In this document: positions 11,660-20,032 of the stretch, piece by piece
How the letters are laid out: every line of letters starts with the position of its first letter
Numbering within the stretch: position 1 is the stretch's first letter
Assembly (NCBI GenBank): GCA_016714495.1
Contig: JADKDU010000002.1
Location: forward strand, 62,001 to 126,000
DNA length: 64,000 nt
From: Hyphomonadaceae bacterium
Lineage (GTDB): Bacteria > Pseudomonadota > Alphaproteobacteria > Caulobacterales > Hyphomonadaceae
Direction of reading: 5' to 3'
Notes under the pieces: model-generated
The model's input: only the letters and a program-made list of their open reading frames with translations
The model's database searches: none
What the model was told of the DNA's origin: nothing
Made by a program: the position numbers and the translations under genes

Positions 11660-12058
11660 AAGACCATGAGGATGGAGCAGCGTCACGTGGGGGCGCGCCG
11701 CTGCTCGGACCTAGCCCGCTGGCGCCTCCCGGGGGATCGGGGAGCACAGCCGCCCGGTGGGGCAGAGCGGCGAGAGCTGGGTTCGGCCTGACCAGACCAG
11801 CGGAGGAGACTGGTCTTCGCGATGAGATTGCCCGTGCGCGTTTAAGGACGCGGGAATGGCGGGAACGATGTTTGACAGTCAGGATTTACCACGCGCCCGC
11901 GCGCGATGCGCCGCGGCGGCACAGATCGAAACGCGCCGCGTTCATACCTTCGGAATCCGCGAAGCTACCGGCAAGCGGTTTGGTAAACGCCTGGGATCGT
12001 CAGGCAGGCTCGGCGATGAAAAATTTTTCGGCTGTGGATAGAAGAACGGCTCGCGCCG
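11660..12058. other. Gene-free interval with several inverted repeats
   Basis: About 400 bp with no supported gene. Hairpins include GAGCAGCG/CGCTGCTC at about 11672-11706 and AGACCAG/CTGGTCT at 11794-11800 and 11810-11816. The part between about 11660 and 11820 is GC-rich and could be a structured RNA, but I recognise no family; I looked for 6S and RNase P hallmarks and could not confirm either. The right part, 11820-12058, is featureless to me. Confidence 0.3.
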
Positions 12059-12385
12059 CTACTTCTTCTCGGCTTTCACCTGTTCGACAGCAACCTCCAT
12101 CAGCTCGGTCATCTGACGCTGGAGCTGGTGGTCGGTGATCGCGACGCCAGCGGCGTCGAGGTCGCCTTTGACCTTCCGGAAGACGTCTTCGTCGCCGGGA
12201 GCTTCGAAGTCCGATTTCACGACTTCGACGGCGTAGGTTGAAGCAGCTTCACCCGTTTTACCGAGCTTTTCGGCGGCCCAGAGGCCCAATAGCTTGTTTC
12301 GACGGGCATTTGCCTTGAAACGCAGCTCCTGATCGAGAGCGAATTTACCCTCTTCGGCCCGTTCACGTTTGTCGAAACCGCTCAC
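12059..12385 (-). CDS. DUF1476 protein, F1-ATPase inhibitor zeta-subunit type
   Basis: 108 residues. The conserved family segments LRFKANARRNKLLGLWAAEKLG and DEDVFRKVKGDLDAAGV are present. In Paracoccus this family (zeta subunit) inhibits ATP hydrolysis by F1. The start is taken as the GTG at 12385 (MSGFDKRERAEE), which has GGGAG six bases upstream; an earlier in-frame GTG at 12400 has none. It is divergent from purC. The F0 operon of this genome is 24 kb away at 36.7-39.2 kb. Confidence 0.88.
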   Translation of the reverse strand: MSGFDKRERAEEGKFALDQELRFKANARRNKLLGLWAAEKLGKTGEAASTYAVEVVKSDFEAPGDEDVFRKVKGDLDAAGVAITDHQLQRQMTELMEVAVEQVKAEKK

Positions 12386-12566
12386 TACTGTCTCCCTCAC
12401 GTCGCTTGCGCGCTGCGCATCTGCGCTCGATATAGCCCCTCAAAGAGGCCAAAAACACCCCCGCGACCACACTGAACAGGACGTGTGTCGCAGGATGGTC
12501 TAGGAAGGCCTCTTCCTACACGAGTCGGGGCGGGGCAAGCCGTTTTCCGGCCAGGAGACGAAGTAT

Positions 12567-13340
12567 ATGGTCAAGCGCCGGAAGATCTACGAAGGCAAGG
12601 CGAAGATCCTGTATGAGGGTCCGGAGCCGGGCACCCTCATCCAGTACTTCAAGGATGACGCGACGGCGTTCAACAACGAGAAGCGCGCCGTGCTGGATGG
12701 CAAGGGCGTGCTGAACAACCGCATCAGCGAGTTTGTCATGACTCAGCTGAACAATATCGGCCTGCCGACCCACTTCCTCAAACGCATCAACATGCGCGAG
12801 CAGCTGATCCGCGAAGTCGAGATCATTCCGCTTGAAGTGATTTGCAGGAACATTGCCGCCGGCTCGATCGCCAAGCGCCTGGGCATCGAGGAAGGCACGC
12901 CGCTGCCGCGCTCGATCATCGAGTTCTGCTACAAGAAGGACGAGTTGGGCGATCCGCTGGTCTCAGAAGAGCACATCACGGCGTTCAACTGGGCGACGCA
13001 CCAGGAGATCGACGACATCATCGCGATGACGCTGCGCATCAACGACTTCCTCACCGGACTGTTTGCTGGCGCGCAGATCAAGCTGGTCGACTTCAAGGTC
13101 GAATACGGACGCCTCTATGAAGGCGAAATGGTCCGCACGGTTCTCGCTGATGAGATCAGTCCGGACAGCTGCCGCCTGTGGGACATGGCGACCGGCGAGA
13201 AGCTGGACAAGGATCGCTTCCGTCGTGATCTGGGCGGCGTCACTGAAGCTTACGCCGAGGTTGCGCGGCGTCTCGGAATCATCAAGGAAGCGGGCGGGGC
13301 GGAAATATTGTCCTTCTCCCAAGATCGACCTGAGGAATAG
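12567..13340 (+). CDS. purC: Phosphoribosylaminoimidazole-succinocarboxamide synthase
   Basis: 257 residues, normal for bacterial SAICAR synthase. Recognisable segments are KIYEGKAKILYEG, the ATP-binding DDATAFNNEKR, EVICRNIAAGS, LVDFKVEYGR and the metal site DEISPDSCRLWD. It joins aspartate to CAIR. The ribosome site is AGGAGA. It ends 8 bp before purS, so the two are co-transcribed. Confidence 0.98.
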   Translation: MVKRRKIYEGKAKILYEGPEPGTLIQYFKDDATAFNNEKRAVLDGKGVLNNRISEFVMTQLNNIGLPTHFLKRINMREQLIREVEIIPLEVICRNIAAGSIAKRLGIEEGTPLPRSIIEFCYKKDELGDPLVSEEHITAFNWATHQEIDDIIAMTLRINDFLTGLFAGAQIKLVDFKVEYGRLYEGEMVRTVLADEISPDSCRLWDMATGEKLDKDRFRRDLGGVTEAYAEVARRLGIIKEAGGAEILSFSQDRPEE

Positions 13341-13348
13341 GCGAACCG

Positions 13349-13591
13349 ATGAAAGCCAAAGTCCACGTCTCGCTGAAGGCTGGCGTGCTCGATCCGCAGG
13401 GCAAGGCCGTGGGCGACGCGCTTGTCCGCCTCGGCTTTGATGAAGTCGGCGCTGTTCGCTGCGGCAAGACCATCGAGCTTGAGCTCAACGATGGCCTATC
13501 CAAGGCTGATGCTGAGAAGCGTGTGAAGGACATGTGCGAGCAGCTGCTCGCGAACACGGTCGTCGAGCGCTACTCGATCGAGATTGGCTAA
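13349..13591 (+). CDS. purS: Phosphoribosylformylglycinamidine synthase subunit PurS
   Basis: 80 residues starting MKAKVHVSLKAGVLDPQGKAV, the standard PurS opening, with a conserved GFDEVGAVRCGKTIEL segment. PurS bridges PurL and the glutaminase PurQ. purQ follows 1 kb downstream after an insertion of two small lipoprotein genes and a DUF486 gene; purL is not in the window. Confidence 0.97.
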   Translation: MKAKVHVSLKAGVLDPQGKAVGDALVRLGFDEVGAVRCGKTIELELNDGLSKADAEKRVKDMCEQLLANTVVERYSIEIG

Positions 13592-13617
13592 CCTGTCTTT
13601 ATCCGGCGCCAAACGAA

Positions 13618-13646
13618 AATCGCGCGTCCCGACGAGACGCGCGATT
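13618..13646. terminator. Bidirectional terminator between purS and the entericidin genes
   Basis: AATCGCGCGTC at 13618-13628 and GACGCGCGATT at 13636-13646 form an 11-bp perfect stem with a 7-nt loop. An A run on the left serves the minus-strand gene as a T run. It lies between convergent genes. Confidence 0.7.
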
Positions 13647-13672
13647 GCAATTCCGGTTGTGAGCCTACTGGC

Positions 13673-13807
13673 TTACTTGGCTTCTTCAGCGGTCTTGGAA
13701 ACGGCGTCGCCAACCGCGCCGACATCGCGGCCGACGCCAGCGATCGTGTTGCAGGCCGACGCCATCAGCGGCGCGGCGATCATGATGGCGAGAAGAAGTT
13801 TGCGCAT
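13673..13807 (-). CDS. Entericidin-family small lipoprotein
   Basis: 44 residues. A short signal ends in an ASAC lipobox and is followed by NTIAGVGRDVGAVGDAVSKTAEEAK, the classic entericidin A/B pattern (CNT-GxGxDV-G-A). Such peptides are membrane-attached; in enteric bacteria EcnB promotes lysis and EcnA counteracts it. That role is not shown for single alphaproteobacterial members. A second family member lies 78 bp upstream on the same strand. Confidence 0.85.
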   Translation of the reverse strand: MRKLLLAIMIAAPLMASACNTIAGVGRDVGAVGDAVSKTAEEAK

Positions 13808-13884
13808 GTGGTACCCCTTGGTGTTGTCCCGAACATGAAAGATGGCCTCTTGCGGCAGCTTTCGCAAGTTGGGCGCGTGGCGCG

Positions 13885-14121
13885 CTACTGCGACTTTGGG
13901 CAGCCTTCGAGCACGAGCCCGTTCGCATCCGGCTGGCAATTTGTGGGCGTTGTCTGGCCCATCGGTGGAGGCGTCTGGCCCGGCGTTGTCGCGCCATTCT
14001 GAACGCCGGTTGCTGTGCCCGTGATCACGCCGCCAACGCTCTGCAGGTCTTTGCCGAAGCCCTGGGCTGTGTTGCAACCGGTCAGCGCGAGCAGAGCGCC
14101 CGCAATCAAAAGCCTGTTCAT
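13885..14121 (-). CDS. Entericidin-like lipoprotein with extended tail
   Basis: 78 residues from the ATG at 14121, which has GGAGG at the right distance; an earlier in-frame start at 14139 lacks one. The signal ends LALTGC, followed by NTAQGFGKDLQSVGGVITGTATG, matching the entericidin core, and then a Pro/Thr/Gln-rich tail ending in a Cys pair region (NCQPDANGLVLEGCPKSQ) not found in its neighbour. The two Cys in the tail could form a disulfide. Confidence 0.75.
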   Translation of the reverse strand: MNRLLIAGALLALTGCNTAQGFGKDLQSVGGVITGTATGVQNGATTPGQTPPPMGQTTPTNCQPDANGLVLEGCPKSQ

Positions 14122-14206
14122 CGAGCCCTCCACGGCCAAATTGAGCGTCCATGCCCTTGGACCCAGAATCTGTCCAAAATCGGGTGATTAGCCTGTCGAG
14201 GTCTAT

Positions 14207-14548
14207 ATGACGCCCGCACATTGGATGCCCATCGCCCTGCTGATCGGCTCCAACATCTTCATGACCACGGCCTGGTATGGCCACCTGAAGTTCAAGGATT
14301 CCCCGTTGCTGCTGGTGATCTTCATCAGCTGGGGCATTGCTTTTGTGGAATACTGCATGGCCGTGCCGGCCAACCGGATTGGCCACGAGGTCTGGTCCGC
14401 GGCCGAGCTGAAAACCATGCAGGAAGTCATCACGCTGGTGGTCTTTGCGGCGTTCTCTGTCTGGGTGCTGAAGGAGCCGCTGACGTGGAAGCATGGCGTC
14501 GGATTTGTCCTGATCGCGCTCGGGGCTGGGGTGATTTTCTACAAGTAA
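14207..14548 (+). CDS. DMT-type small membrane protein, DUF486
   Basis: 113 residues with four hydrophobic helices (MPIALLIGSNIFMTTAWYG, PLLLVIFISWGIAFVEY, ITLVVFAAFSVWVL, HGVGFVLIALGAGVIFY). The HLKFK, VPANRIG and FSVWVLKEPLTW segments match DUF486. The family resembles half of a drug/metabolite transporter and is of unknown function. It lies 70 bp before purQ on the same strand. Confidence 0.88.
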   Translation: MTPAHWMPIALLIGSNIFMTTAWYGHLKFKDSPLLLVIFISWGIAFVEYCMAVPANRIGHEVWSAAELKTMQEVITLVVFAAFSVWVLKEPLTWKHGVGFVLIALGAGVIFYK

Positions 14549-14620
14549 TGGCGCGGCGATTCGCACCCCTCGCGACTCGCTGGAAAAGCTGCTAGAGGCC
14601 CGGCGCAAAGGGATTTGCTC

Positions 14621-15283
14621 ATGAAATCCGCCGTCATTGTCTTCCCGGGATCCAACTGCGACCGAGACGCGCAGGTCGCGCTGCGCCAGATGACAGGGCA
14701 GGAGCCCACGATGGTCTGGCACAAGGACGGCAAGCTGCCGGGCAAGCTCGATCTCATCGTCCTGCCGGGCGGCTTCTCCTACGGCGATTATCTCCGCTCC
14801 GGCGCAATGGCGGCGGTGTCGCCCATCGGCGATGCGATCCGCGCTCACGCCGCCAGGGGCGGCTATGTGCTTGCGATCTGCAACGGCTTCCAGGTCGCGA
14901 CCGAACTTGGCCTCCTGCCCGGCGCGCTGCTGCGCAACGCCTCCTTGAACTTCGTCTGCCGCCCGCAATCGCTGGCGATCGCGTCTAACTCGTCGGCTTT
15001 CACCGCCGGTTACAAGGATCAGCGCGAAGTCTCATTCCCGATCGCGCATCATGACGGAAATTACTTCGCGGACGATCCAACGCTCGACAGGCTCGAAGGC
15101 GAGGGCCGCGTGGCCTTCCGATATCTCGGCAATCCCAACGGCTCGGCGCGCGATATTGCCGGCGTCCTGTCGGAGAATGGCCGCGTCCTCGGGCTGATGC
15201 CGCATCCTGAGCGGGCAATGGCTGGCCAGGAAGGCGGAAACGACGGCGTCAAGCTATTCGAAAGCCTGATGGCTGCTGCTTAA
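14621..15283 (+). CDS. purQ: Phosphoribosylformylglycinamidine synthase glutaminase subunit PurQ
   Basis: 220 residues, a class I glutamine amidotransferase. The Cys nucleophile is in LAICNGFQ, the His/Glu pair is MPHPERA near the end, and VFPGSNCDRDA and GGFSYGDYLRSGAMA are PurQ-specific. The ATG at 14621 is preferred; an upstream TTG at 14615 has no support. It hands ammonia to PurL with PurS. Confidence 0.97.
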   Translation: MKSAVIVFPGSNCDRDAQVALRQMTGQEPTMVWHKDGKLPGKLDLIVLPGGFSYGDYLRSGAMAAVSPIGDAIRAHAARGGYVLAICNGFQVATELGLLPGALLRNASLNFVCRPQSLAIASNSSAFTAGYKDQREVSFPIAHHDGNYFADDPTLDRLEGEGRVAFRYLGNPNGSARDIAGVLSENGRVLGLMPHPERAMAGQEGGNDGVKLFESLMAAA

Positions 15284-15295
15284 GCATAGCCGTTC

Positions 15296-15311
15296 AACCC
15301 TCGCGGGTTTT
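15296..15311 (+). terminator. Short terminator after purQ
   Basis: AACCC at 15296-15300, loop TCGC, GGGTT at 15305-15309, then TT. A 5-bp stem with a small T run 13 nt after the purQ stop; weak. Confidence 0.4.
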
Positions 15312-15373
15312 GCATTGAAATCCGAGATCGGGCGGCGCGTTATGGCGGGGTGCGTTCGATGCGAGGCGATCCC

Positions 15374-15754
15374 ATGCGTCTGCTTGCTTTCTCCCTTGTG
15401 GCCCTTGCGACGGCCGCTCCGTCTCAAGCGCAGACTCTCGGCATGATCGGACCCAGCTTCGCGCCATCGGCCGTGAAGACGGATAATTTCGATGCGGTGT
15501 TCGAGGTGAAGGTGAACACGTTGCCATCGATTCCGGTGCTCTGGAACCAGACCGCCGAAGCGCGCTGGGACGGCGTTGTCTGCAATGTCGGCACCGCGAA
15601 CCGTGGCGCGGTCAAGGTCGATCCCAGCGCGCGCTTCGGCTATCTCGACATCAACACATGCACGATGTTCTCGAGCTTCCGCATGCTTGACCTAACGACG
15701 GTCGATCCTGACAAGGAATGGACGGCCCGCGTCTATCTGCGGGCGCGGAAATAG
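15374..15754 (+). CDS. Small secreted protein of unknown function
   Basis: 126 residues from the ATG at 15374, which has GAGG upstream; an earlier in-frame GTG at 15350 is less likely. A Sec signal peptide ends at about residue 19 (PSQAQ). The mature part is a soluble beta-rich domain with two Cys (CNVG, NTCTMF) that could pair. I recognise no family. It precedes a hydrolase on the same strand by about 60 bp. Confidence 0.7.
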   Translation: MRLLAFSLVALATAAPSQAQTLGMIGPSFAPSAVKTDNFDAVFEVKVNTLPSIPVLWNQTAEARWDGVVCNVGTANRGAVKVDPSARFGYLDINTCTMFSSFRMLDLTTVDPDKEWTARVYLRARK

Positions 15755-15816
15755 TTCGAACCAGACAGCGTCATCTCGCGTACAAGGTCCGGGTTCGTTC
15801 AGCGAGCGGGGCTACG

Positions 15817-16734
15817 ATGTTTCGTGGATTTAGGCATGCAGCTGTCGCGGCCGGTCTTGCAGCATCAGCCTGCGCGAGTATTCCGGAAGCGGATGTTTCC
15901 AAAATGAGATTTGTCGAAGCCGCAGGCGTCACCACTCACGTCCAAACATGGGGCGCGGGCGATCCGGTCTTCCTCATCCATGGCGCCTCCTCCCATATTG
16001 GAACGTGGGAGCCGACTGTCGTTCCGCTCCTGAAGGATGAGTTCCTGGTCGCGGCCTATGACCGCCCCGGCATGGGCTACACGGCAGACCGGCCGGCGGG
16101 CTCAGACACGCTGGCCCTTCAGGCGAAGGTCGCCGCCGAGGTGATCGAGAAGCTGGGCCTGAAGAAGCCGATCGTGATTGCGCACTCGTGGGGCGGGGCG
16201 GTCGCGCTGCGCCTTGCGCTCGACAGGCCGGATCTGGTCAGCGGCGTCGTTCTAATTGCGCCGGTTGCCTATGAATGGCCGGGCGGCGTTGATTGGTACA
16301 ATTACTGGTCCGCCAACCCCATCTCGGCATGGGTGTTCAACAATATCGTGGCCCAGCCGTTTGCCGACGCCTCGGTAAGAAGTGGAATGGCCGGCTCGTT
16401 TGCGCCGAACACGCCGCCCGATGGCTGGCTGGATGCGGCGCGCGTGTCGCTCGCGGCGCGCCCGGAAGCGTTGCGCGCGACGGGGGAAGATCTGGTGGCG
16501 GCCAAGCGCGAGGTGATGGCGCAGCAGGCGCGCTATCTCGAGATCAGGATCCCTGTCGCGATCATGGTTGGCGACAGCGACAAGGTGGTGAGCCCGAGCA
16601 TCCATTCCATGAAGCTGGCGCAGGTTCTGCCCACTGCGCGGATCGATGTGCTGGCCGGCGTCGGCCATCTTCCGCAGGAGATGTCGCCCGAACGTCTCCG
16701 CAAGCTGTTCGATTGGGTGCGTTCGGTGAAGTAG
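15817..16734 (+). CDS. Alpha/beta-hydrolase lipoprotein
   Basis: 305 residues from the ATG at 15817, giving a signal peptide with lipobox ASAC. The fold marks are the oxyanion segment FLIHGASSHIGTW, the nucleophile elbow AHSWGG, the acid region MVGDSDKVVSP and the catalytic His GVGHLPQEMSP. The substrate cannot be predicted. Its position after a signal peptide suggests a periplasmic hydrolase anchored in a membrane. Confidence 0.85.
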   Translation: MFRGFRHAAVAAGLAASACASIPEADVSKMRFVEAAGVTTHVQTWGAGDPVFLIHGASSHIGTWEPTVVPLLKDEFLVAAYDRPGMGYTADRPAGSDTLALQAKVAAEVIEKLGLKKPIVIAHSWGGAVALRLALDRPDLVSGVVLIAPVAYEWPGGVDWYNYWSANPISAWVFNNIVAQPFADASVRSGMAGSFAPNTPPDGWLDAARVSLAARPEALRATGEDLVAAKREVMAQQARYLEIRIPVAIMVGDSDKVVSPSIHSMKLAQVLPTARIDVLAGVGHLPQEMSPERLRKLFDWVRSVK

Positions 16735-16757
16735 AGCGCCATCTGGCCGCATGCGCC

Positions 16758-16785
16758 TTGCCAGTACGGGGCGCGCGGCTATCTA
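16758..16785 (+). promoter_or_regulatory. Putative sigma70-type promoter of dps
   Basis: TTGCCA at 16758-16763 and TATCTA at 16780-16785 with a 16-nt spacer, ending 27 nt before the dps ATG, which has CGGAGA as ribosome site. Confidence 0.45.
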
Positions 16786-16812
16786 AGAACCATTCCAATT
16801 CGGAGATTTAAG

Positions 16813-17280
16813 ATGGCCCTGGATATCGGCATCGACGCGAAGACGCGCAAGAAGGTTGCTGGCGCGCTGGAGCAGGTTCTGGCGGACACTTATTCACTCT
16901 ACGCCAAGACGCACGGCTATCACTGGAACATCGAGGGACCGCGCTTCCTCACGCTGCACACGCTGTTCGAAACTCAGTACAATGAGCTTTGGCTCTCACT
17001 CGATCTGATCGCGGAACGCATCCGTTCGCTTGGCCACTACGCGCCGTTCGGCAACTCGATCGCGACCAAGTCCACCATAAAAGGCGACACGGTCGTGCCG
17101 TCGGAAGACGAGATGCTGGCGAACCTTGCGGCGGGCAATGAGGCAGTCGTGAAGGCTGCGCGGGCAGCTCTTGAGACGGCGGAAGAAGCGGGCGATCAGG
17201 CGACGGCCGACCTGATGACGCAGCGCGTCTCCATCGGCGAGAAAGCCGCCTGGATGCTGCGCGCGCACCTCGCGAAATAA
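16813..17280 (+). CDS. dps: Dps family ferritin-like DNA-binding protein
   Basis: 155 residues, a four-helix ferritin-like protein. The ferroxidase residues are in HGYHWNIEGPRFLTLHTLFETQYNE and SLDLIAERIRSLG. Dps dodecamers oxidise ferrous iron with peroxide, store it and protect DNA in stress. The N-terminus is short (MALDIGIDAKTRKK), so DNA binding would rest on few Lys/Arg. It is convergent with the M23 gene. Confidence 0.95.
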   Translation: MALDIGIDAKTRKKVAGALEQVLADTYSLYAKTHGYHWNIEGPRFLTLHTLFETQYNELWLSLDLIAERIRSLGHYAPFGNSIATKSTIKGDTVVPSEDEMLANLAAGNEAVVKAARAALETAEEAGDQATADLMTQRVSIGEKAAWMLRAHLAK

Positions 17281-17285
17281 AGCGG

Positions 17286-17900
17286 TCAGACAAGGCCGAG
17301 TAGTCTTGCAGGGTCGGGGCAGATCGCGAGCCATTTGTCCCGCTCGCTGCGTTTGGCTACGCCGGGGTAATCGCCCTTTGCGCTGCCGAGATCGAGAATG
17401 ATCTGGAAGTGCAGGTGGGGCGTCCAGCCGCCATTCTCGCGCTTTGTGCCCAGCTCCGCGATCTTCTCACCGGCCATGAAAGCCGTGCCGGGCTTCAAGC
17501 CCTTCAGGCTGTCGCGATCAAGATGGCCGTAGAGCGTGTGGAATTTCAGGCCTGGCGTGGGGGCGTGCTCGAGAATGATGGTCGGGCCATAGTCGCCCGG
17601 ATTGTCGTTGATGCGCGAGGAGTGTACGCGGGCGTTCAGCGGCGTGAAAACTTCCGCCCCGGCCGGGGCGAAAATATCGACGCCAAGATGCACCGTGCGC
17701 GGCTCTTCGCCTTCGGGGGCAAACAGCGGTTGTGTGTAGAGGCTGCGGTCCTCGCCATAGCCGCCGAAGCGGATCGCTTCACCCGGCTTGATGTCAGCGC
17801 CGTCGAGCTTGCCGGGCAGGGCCTTGCGCAGCCCATCGATGACTTCAACGCCGGTTGGTCGGAGCGATGCGATCCAGCTGTCGAAGGCGGCGCGCGACAT
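17286..17900 (-). CDS. M23 family (LytM-type) metallopeptidase
   Basis: 204 residues. The zinc ligands are HLGVD and HLHFQ, with the GHLDRDS loop between them, as in LytM endopeptidases. No signal peptide is visible, which is unusual for an enzyme expected to cut peptidoglycan cross-links, so it may act inside the cell or on another substrate. Its ATG follows directly on the trxB TAG, so translation is probably coupled. Last gene of the greA-ELM1-trxB-M23 run. Confidence 0.85.
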   Translation of the reverse strand: MSRAAFDSWIASLRPTGVEVIDGLRKALPGKLDGADIKPGEAIRFGGYGEDRSLYTQPLFAPEGEEPRTVHLGVDIFAPAGAEVFTPLNARVHSSRINDNPGDYGPTIILEHAPTPGLKFHTLYGHLDRDSLKGLKPGTAFMAGEKIAELGTKRENGGWTPHLHFQIILDLGSAKGDYPGVAKRSERDKWLAICPDPARLLGLV

Positions 17901-18872
17901 CTATTCGGCCGCGACTTTCGAAGCGTGATTCGGCATGCCTTCGAGATATTTTTCCGCTTCCAGCGCCGCCATGCAGCCGAGGCCGGCGGCGGTGACGGCC
18001 TGGCGAAAGATGTCGTCGGCGACGTCGCCGGCGGCGAATACGCCGGGGATCGATGTCGCTGTCGAGTTCGGCAGGGTGTGCAGGTAGCCGCCGAGCTTCA
18101 TTTCAAGCTGGCCGGTGAAAAGCTGCGTCTGGGGCGCGTGGCCGATGGCGATGAAGATGCCGTGGACGGGCTGTTCGGTGACTTCGCCGGTCTTGAGATT
18201 TTTCAGCTTCGCTTTGGTCACGCTAAGCGGGCCTTCCTGGCCGATAACATCGACCAGTTCGGTGTTCCAGAGGACGTTGACCTTCGGGTTCTTGAACAGG
18301 CGGTCCTGCAGGATCTTCTCGGCGCGGAAATGGTCACGGCGGTGAACGACCGTCACCTTCGAGGCGAAGTGGGTAAGGTGCAGCGCTTCCTCCACCGCGG
18401 TGTTGCCGCCGCCAACGACAATGACTTCCTTCTGGCGATAGAAGAACGCATCGCACGTCGCGCAGGCCGAGACGCCAAAGCCCTTGAACTTCGCTTCACT
18501 CTCGAGGCCGAGCCATTTGGCCTGCGCGCCGGTCGCGATCACCAGCACGTCGCAGGTGTAGATGTCGCCCGAGTCGCCGGTCAGCGTGAACGGGCGCTTC
18601 TGCAGGTCGGCCTTGATGATGTGGTCTTCCACCATCTCCGTGCCGACATGGATTGCCTGAGCGCGCATCTGTTCCATCAGCCAGGGACCCTGGATGACGT
18701 CGGCGAAGCCCGGATAGTTCTCGACATCGGTGGTGATGGTCAGCTGGCCGCCCGGCTGGATGCCGGCGATCAGCATCGGCTTGCGCAGCGCCCGCGCGGC
18801 ATAGATCGCGGCCGTGTATCCGGCCGGGCCGGAGCCGAGGATGATGATCTGCGAATGGCGAACGGTGGTCAT
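17901..18872 (-). CDS. trxB: Thioredoxin-disulfide reductase
   Basis: 323 residues from the ATG at 18872; a longer open frame upstream is not real. FAD site GSGPAGYTAAIYAARA, redox CATC in ACATCD, NADPH site VGGGNTAVEEAL, and a C-terminal FAD motif GVFAAGDVAD are all present. It reduces thioredoxin with NADPH in the cytoplasm. It lies between an ELM1-family gene and the M23 peptidase. Confidence 0.97.
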   Translation of the reverse strand: MTTVRHSQIIILGSGPAGYTAAIYAARALRKPMLIAGIQPGGQLTITTDVENYPGFADVIQGPWLMEQMRAQAIHVGTEMVEDHIIKADLQKRPFTLTGDSGDIYTCDVLVIATGAQAKWLGLESEAKFKGFGVSACATCDAFFYRQKEVIVVGGGNTAVEEALHLTHFASKVTVVHRRDHFRAEKILQDRLFKNPKVNVLWNTELVDVIGQEGPLSVTKAKLKNLKTGEVTEQPVHGIFIAIGHAPQTQLFTGQLEMKLGGYLHTLPNSTATSIPGVFAAGDVADDIFRQAVTAAGLGCMAALEAEKYLEGMPNHASKVAAE

Positions 18873-19014
18873 GGATTGATCCTGCTGCTGGCCCTTCCTA
18901 GCCGTCCAATTCCCGGTGCGGAATGGGGCACGGCGCGCCAGCGCTGTTATTCTGGGGATGCGATGGCGAGCGGAAAAGGTCCGCGGCGGCCCCCATTGGC
19001 TCAGTTGAGTTTTT

Positions 19015-20031
19015 CTAGCGATTCGGGCGGCGCTGAAGCAGCAATCTGACAAGCTCGTCGGCCGCGCGGGCGGCCTCGCGGACCGGCTGGTAGGTCCAGG
19101 TGTCGATCCCGCCCGAGAACCAGCGGGCGGCGCCCTGGCGGATAAACCCCTCATGCAGCCTGTCAAAGCGCGGGGAGGCGCCTTCCAGCTTGAGGGTGTG
19201 GATCGGCTTTCCGAAGAAAGCCGGGTCGGCCAGCATGTTGGCGCTGTCTTCCGTGACCAGCACAGCCTCGCACATCGCCAGGAAAGCCACATACGGATTG
19301 GGGCCGTCGCGTTGCTCGTCTTCCCAGAACACGCCGCCGAGGTCAGCCGCGAGCTTGCGGAAGCGGTGGCGGGTCGCCTCCGGCGTGCGGCGCGAGACGG
19401 TGATCCAGAACTGGCGGCCCGGCGCGAGCTTGCGCAAGTCGGTCTCGATCGCGGCGGCGCGGGCTTCGGTGAAGCTGTGGGTTTTTGAATCGCCACCCAA
19501 CGACACGAGCACCTTCTGGCCGCCCGCCTTTGTCAGGTTAGCAAAGCGCGCCTTTGCATCGGCGATGCGTTGCGCTGAAAACCACACGGGCGAGCCGAGG
19601 ATCGGGAAGACGTTCGGACCGCTGACGGCGTCATGCTCGGGTGGAATCACGAGGTCGAAGCTGGCGAGCGAGACTTTCGGATTCTGCGTCTGCACGACGA
19701 GCGTCTTCCCCCCAGTGAGCCGCCGCAACATGCGGGAATAGGGAATGGAGCGGCGGCCCGCTGCGATCCAGACATCCGGCCAGGGCGGCGAGAGCAGTCT
19801 GCGCTGGTCCGCCGGCAGCGCTGCGAGCGGCATCGGCCACAGGTCGGGTCGCAGCATCAGCTGGAAGCCATGAGGTTGCAGGATGACTTCACGGCTCTCT
19901 GCATCCGAGCGGACATGCGCGAGCTTTGCTGCGCGCTCGGGTTCGGCGAGCGCGGCGGCCAGCGCCTTTGTCTGGTTGAGAATCCCTGCGCGTCCGTCGG
20001 CTACGCACCAGACGGACGGACCCAGCGGCAC
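19015..20031 (-). CDS. ELM1/DUF1022 family protein
   Basis: 338 residues with the family features: N-terminal VWCVADGRAGILNQT, RRSIPYSRMLRR, VVQTQNPKVSLASFDLVIPPEHD, LGGDSKTHSFT and VTEDSANMLADPAFFGKPIHTL. The family resembles glycosyltransferase-B folds and includes plant mitochondrial ELM1, needed for fission; the bacterial role is unknown. It begins 1 bp after the greA stop, so the two are likely co-transcribed. Confidence 0.88.
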   Translation of the reverse strand: MPLGPSVWCVADGRAGILNQTKALAAALAEPERAAKLAHVRSDAESREVILQPHGFQLMLRPDLWPMPLAALPADQRRLLSPPWPDVWIAAGRRSIPYSRMLRRLTGGKTLVVQTQNPKVSLASFDLVIPPEHDAVSGPNVFPILGSPVWFSAQRIADAKARFANLTKAGGQKVLVSLGGDSKTHSFTEARAAAIETDLRKLAPGRQFWITVSRRTPEATRHRFRKLAADLGGVFWEDEQRDGPNPYVAFLAMCEAVLVTEDSANMLADPAFFGKPIHTLKLEGASPRFDRLHEGFIRQGAARWFSGGIDTWTYQPVREAARAADELVRLLLQRRPNR

Positions 20032-20032
20032 G

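Noticed and set aside
11660..11820. 6S RNA or RNase P RNA after purB
   Set aside because: No conserved core of either could be identified by eye; listed only as possible structure.
18873..19496. Upstream extension of the trxB frame
   Set aside because: It overlaps the ELM1 gene in another frame, and the ATG at 18872 gives the standard TrxB start.
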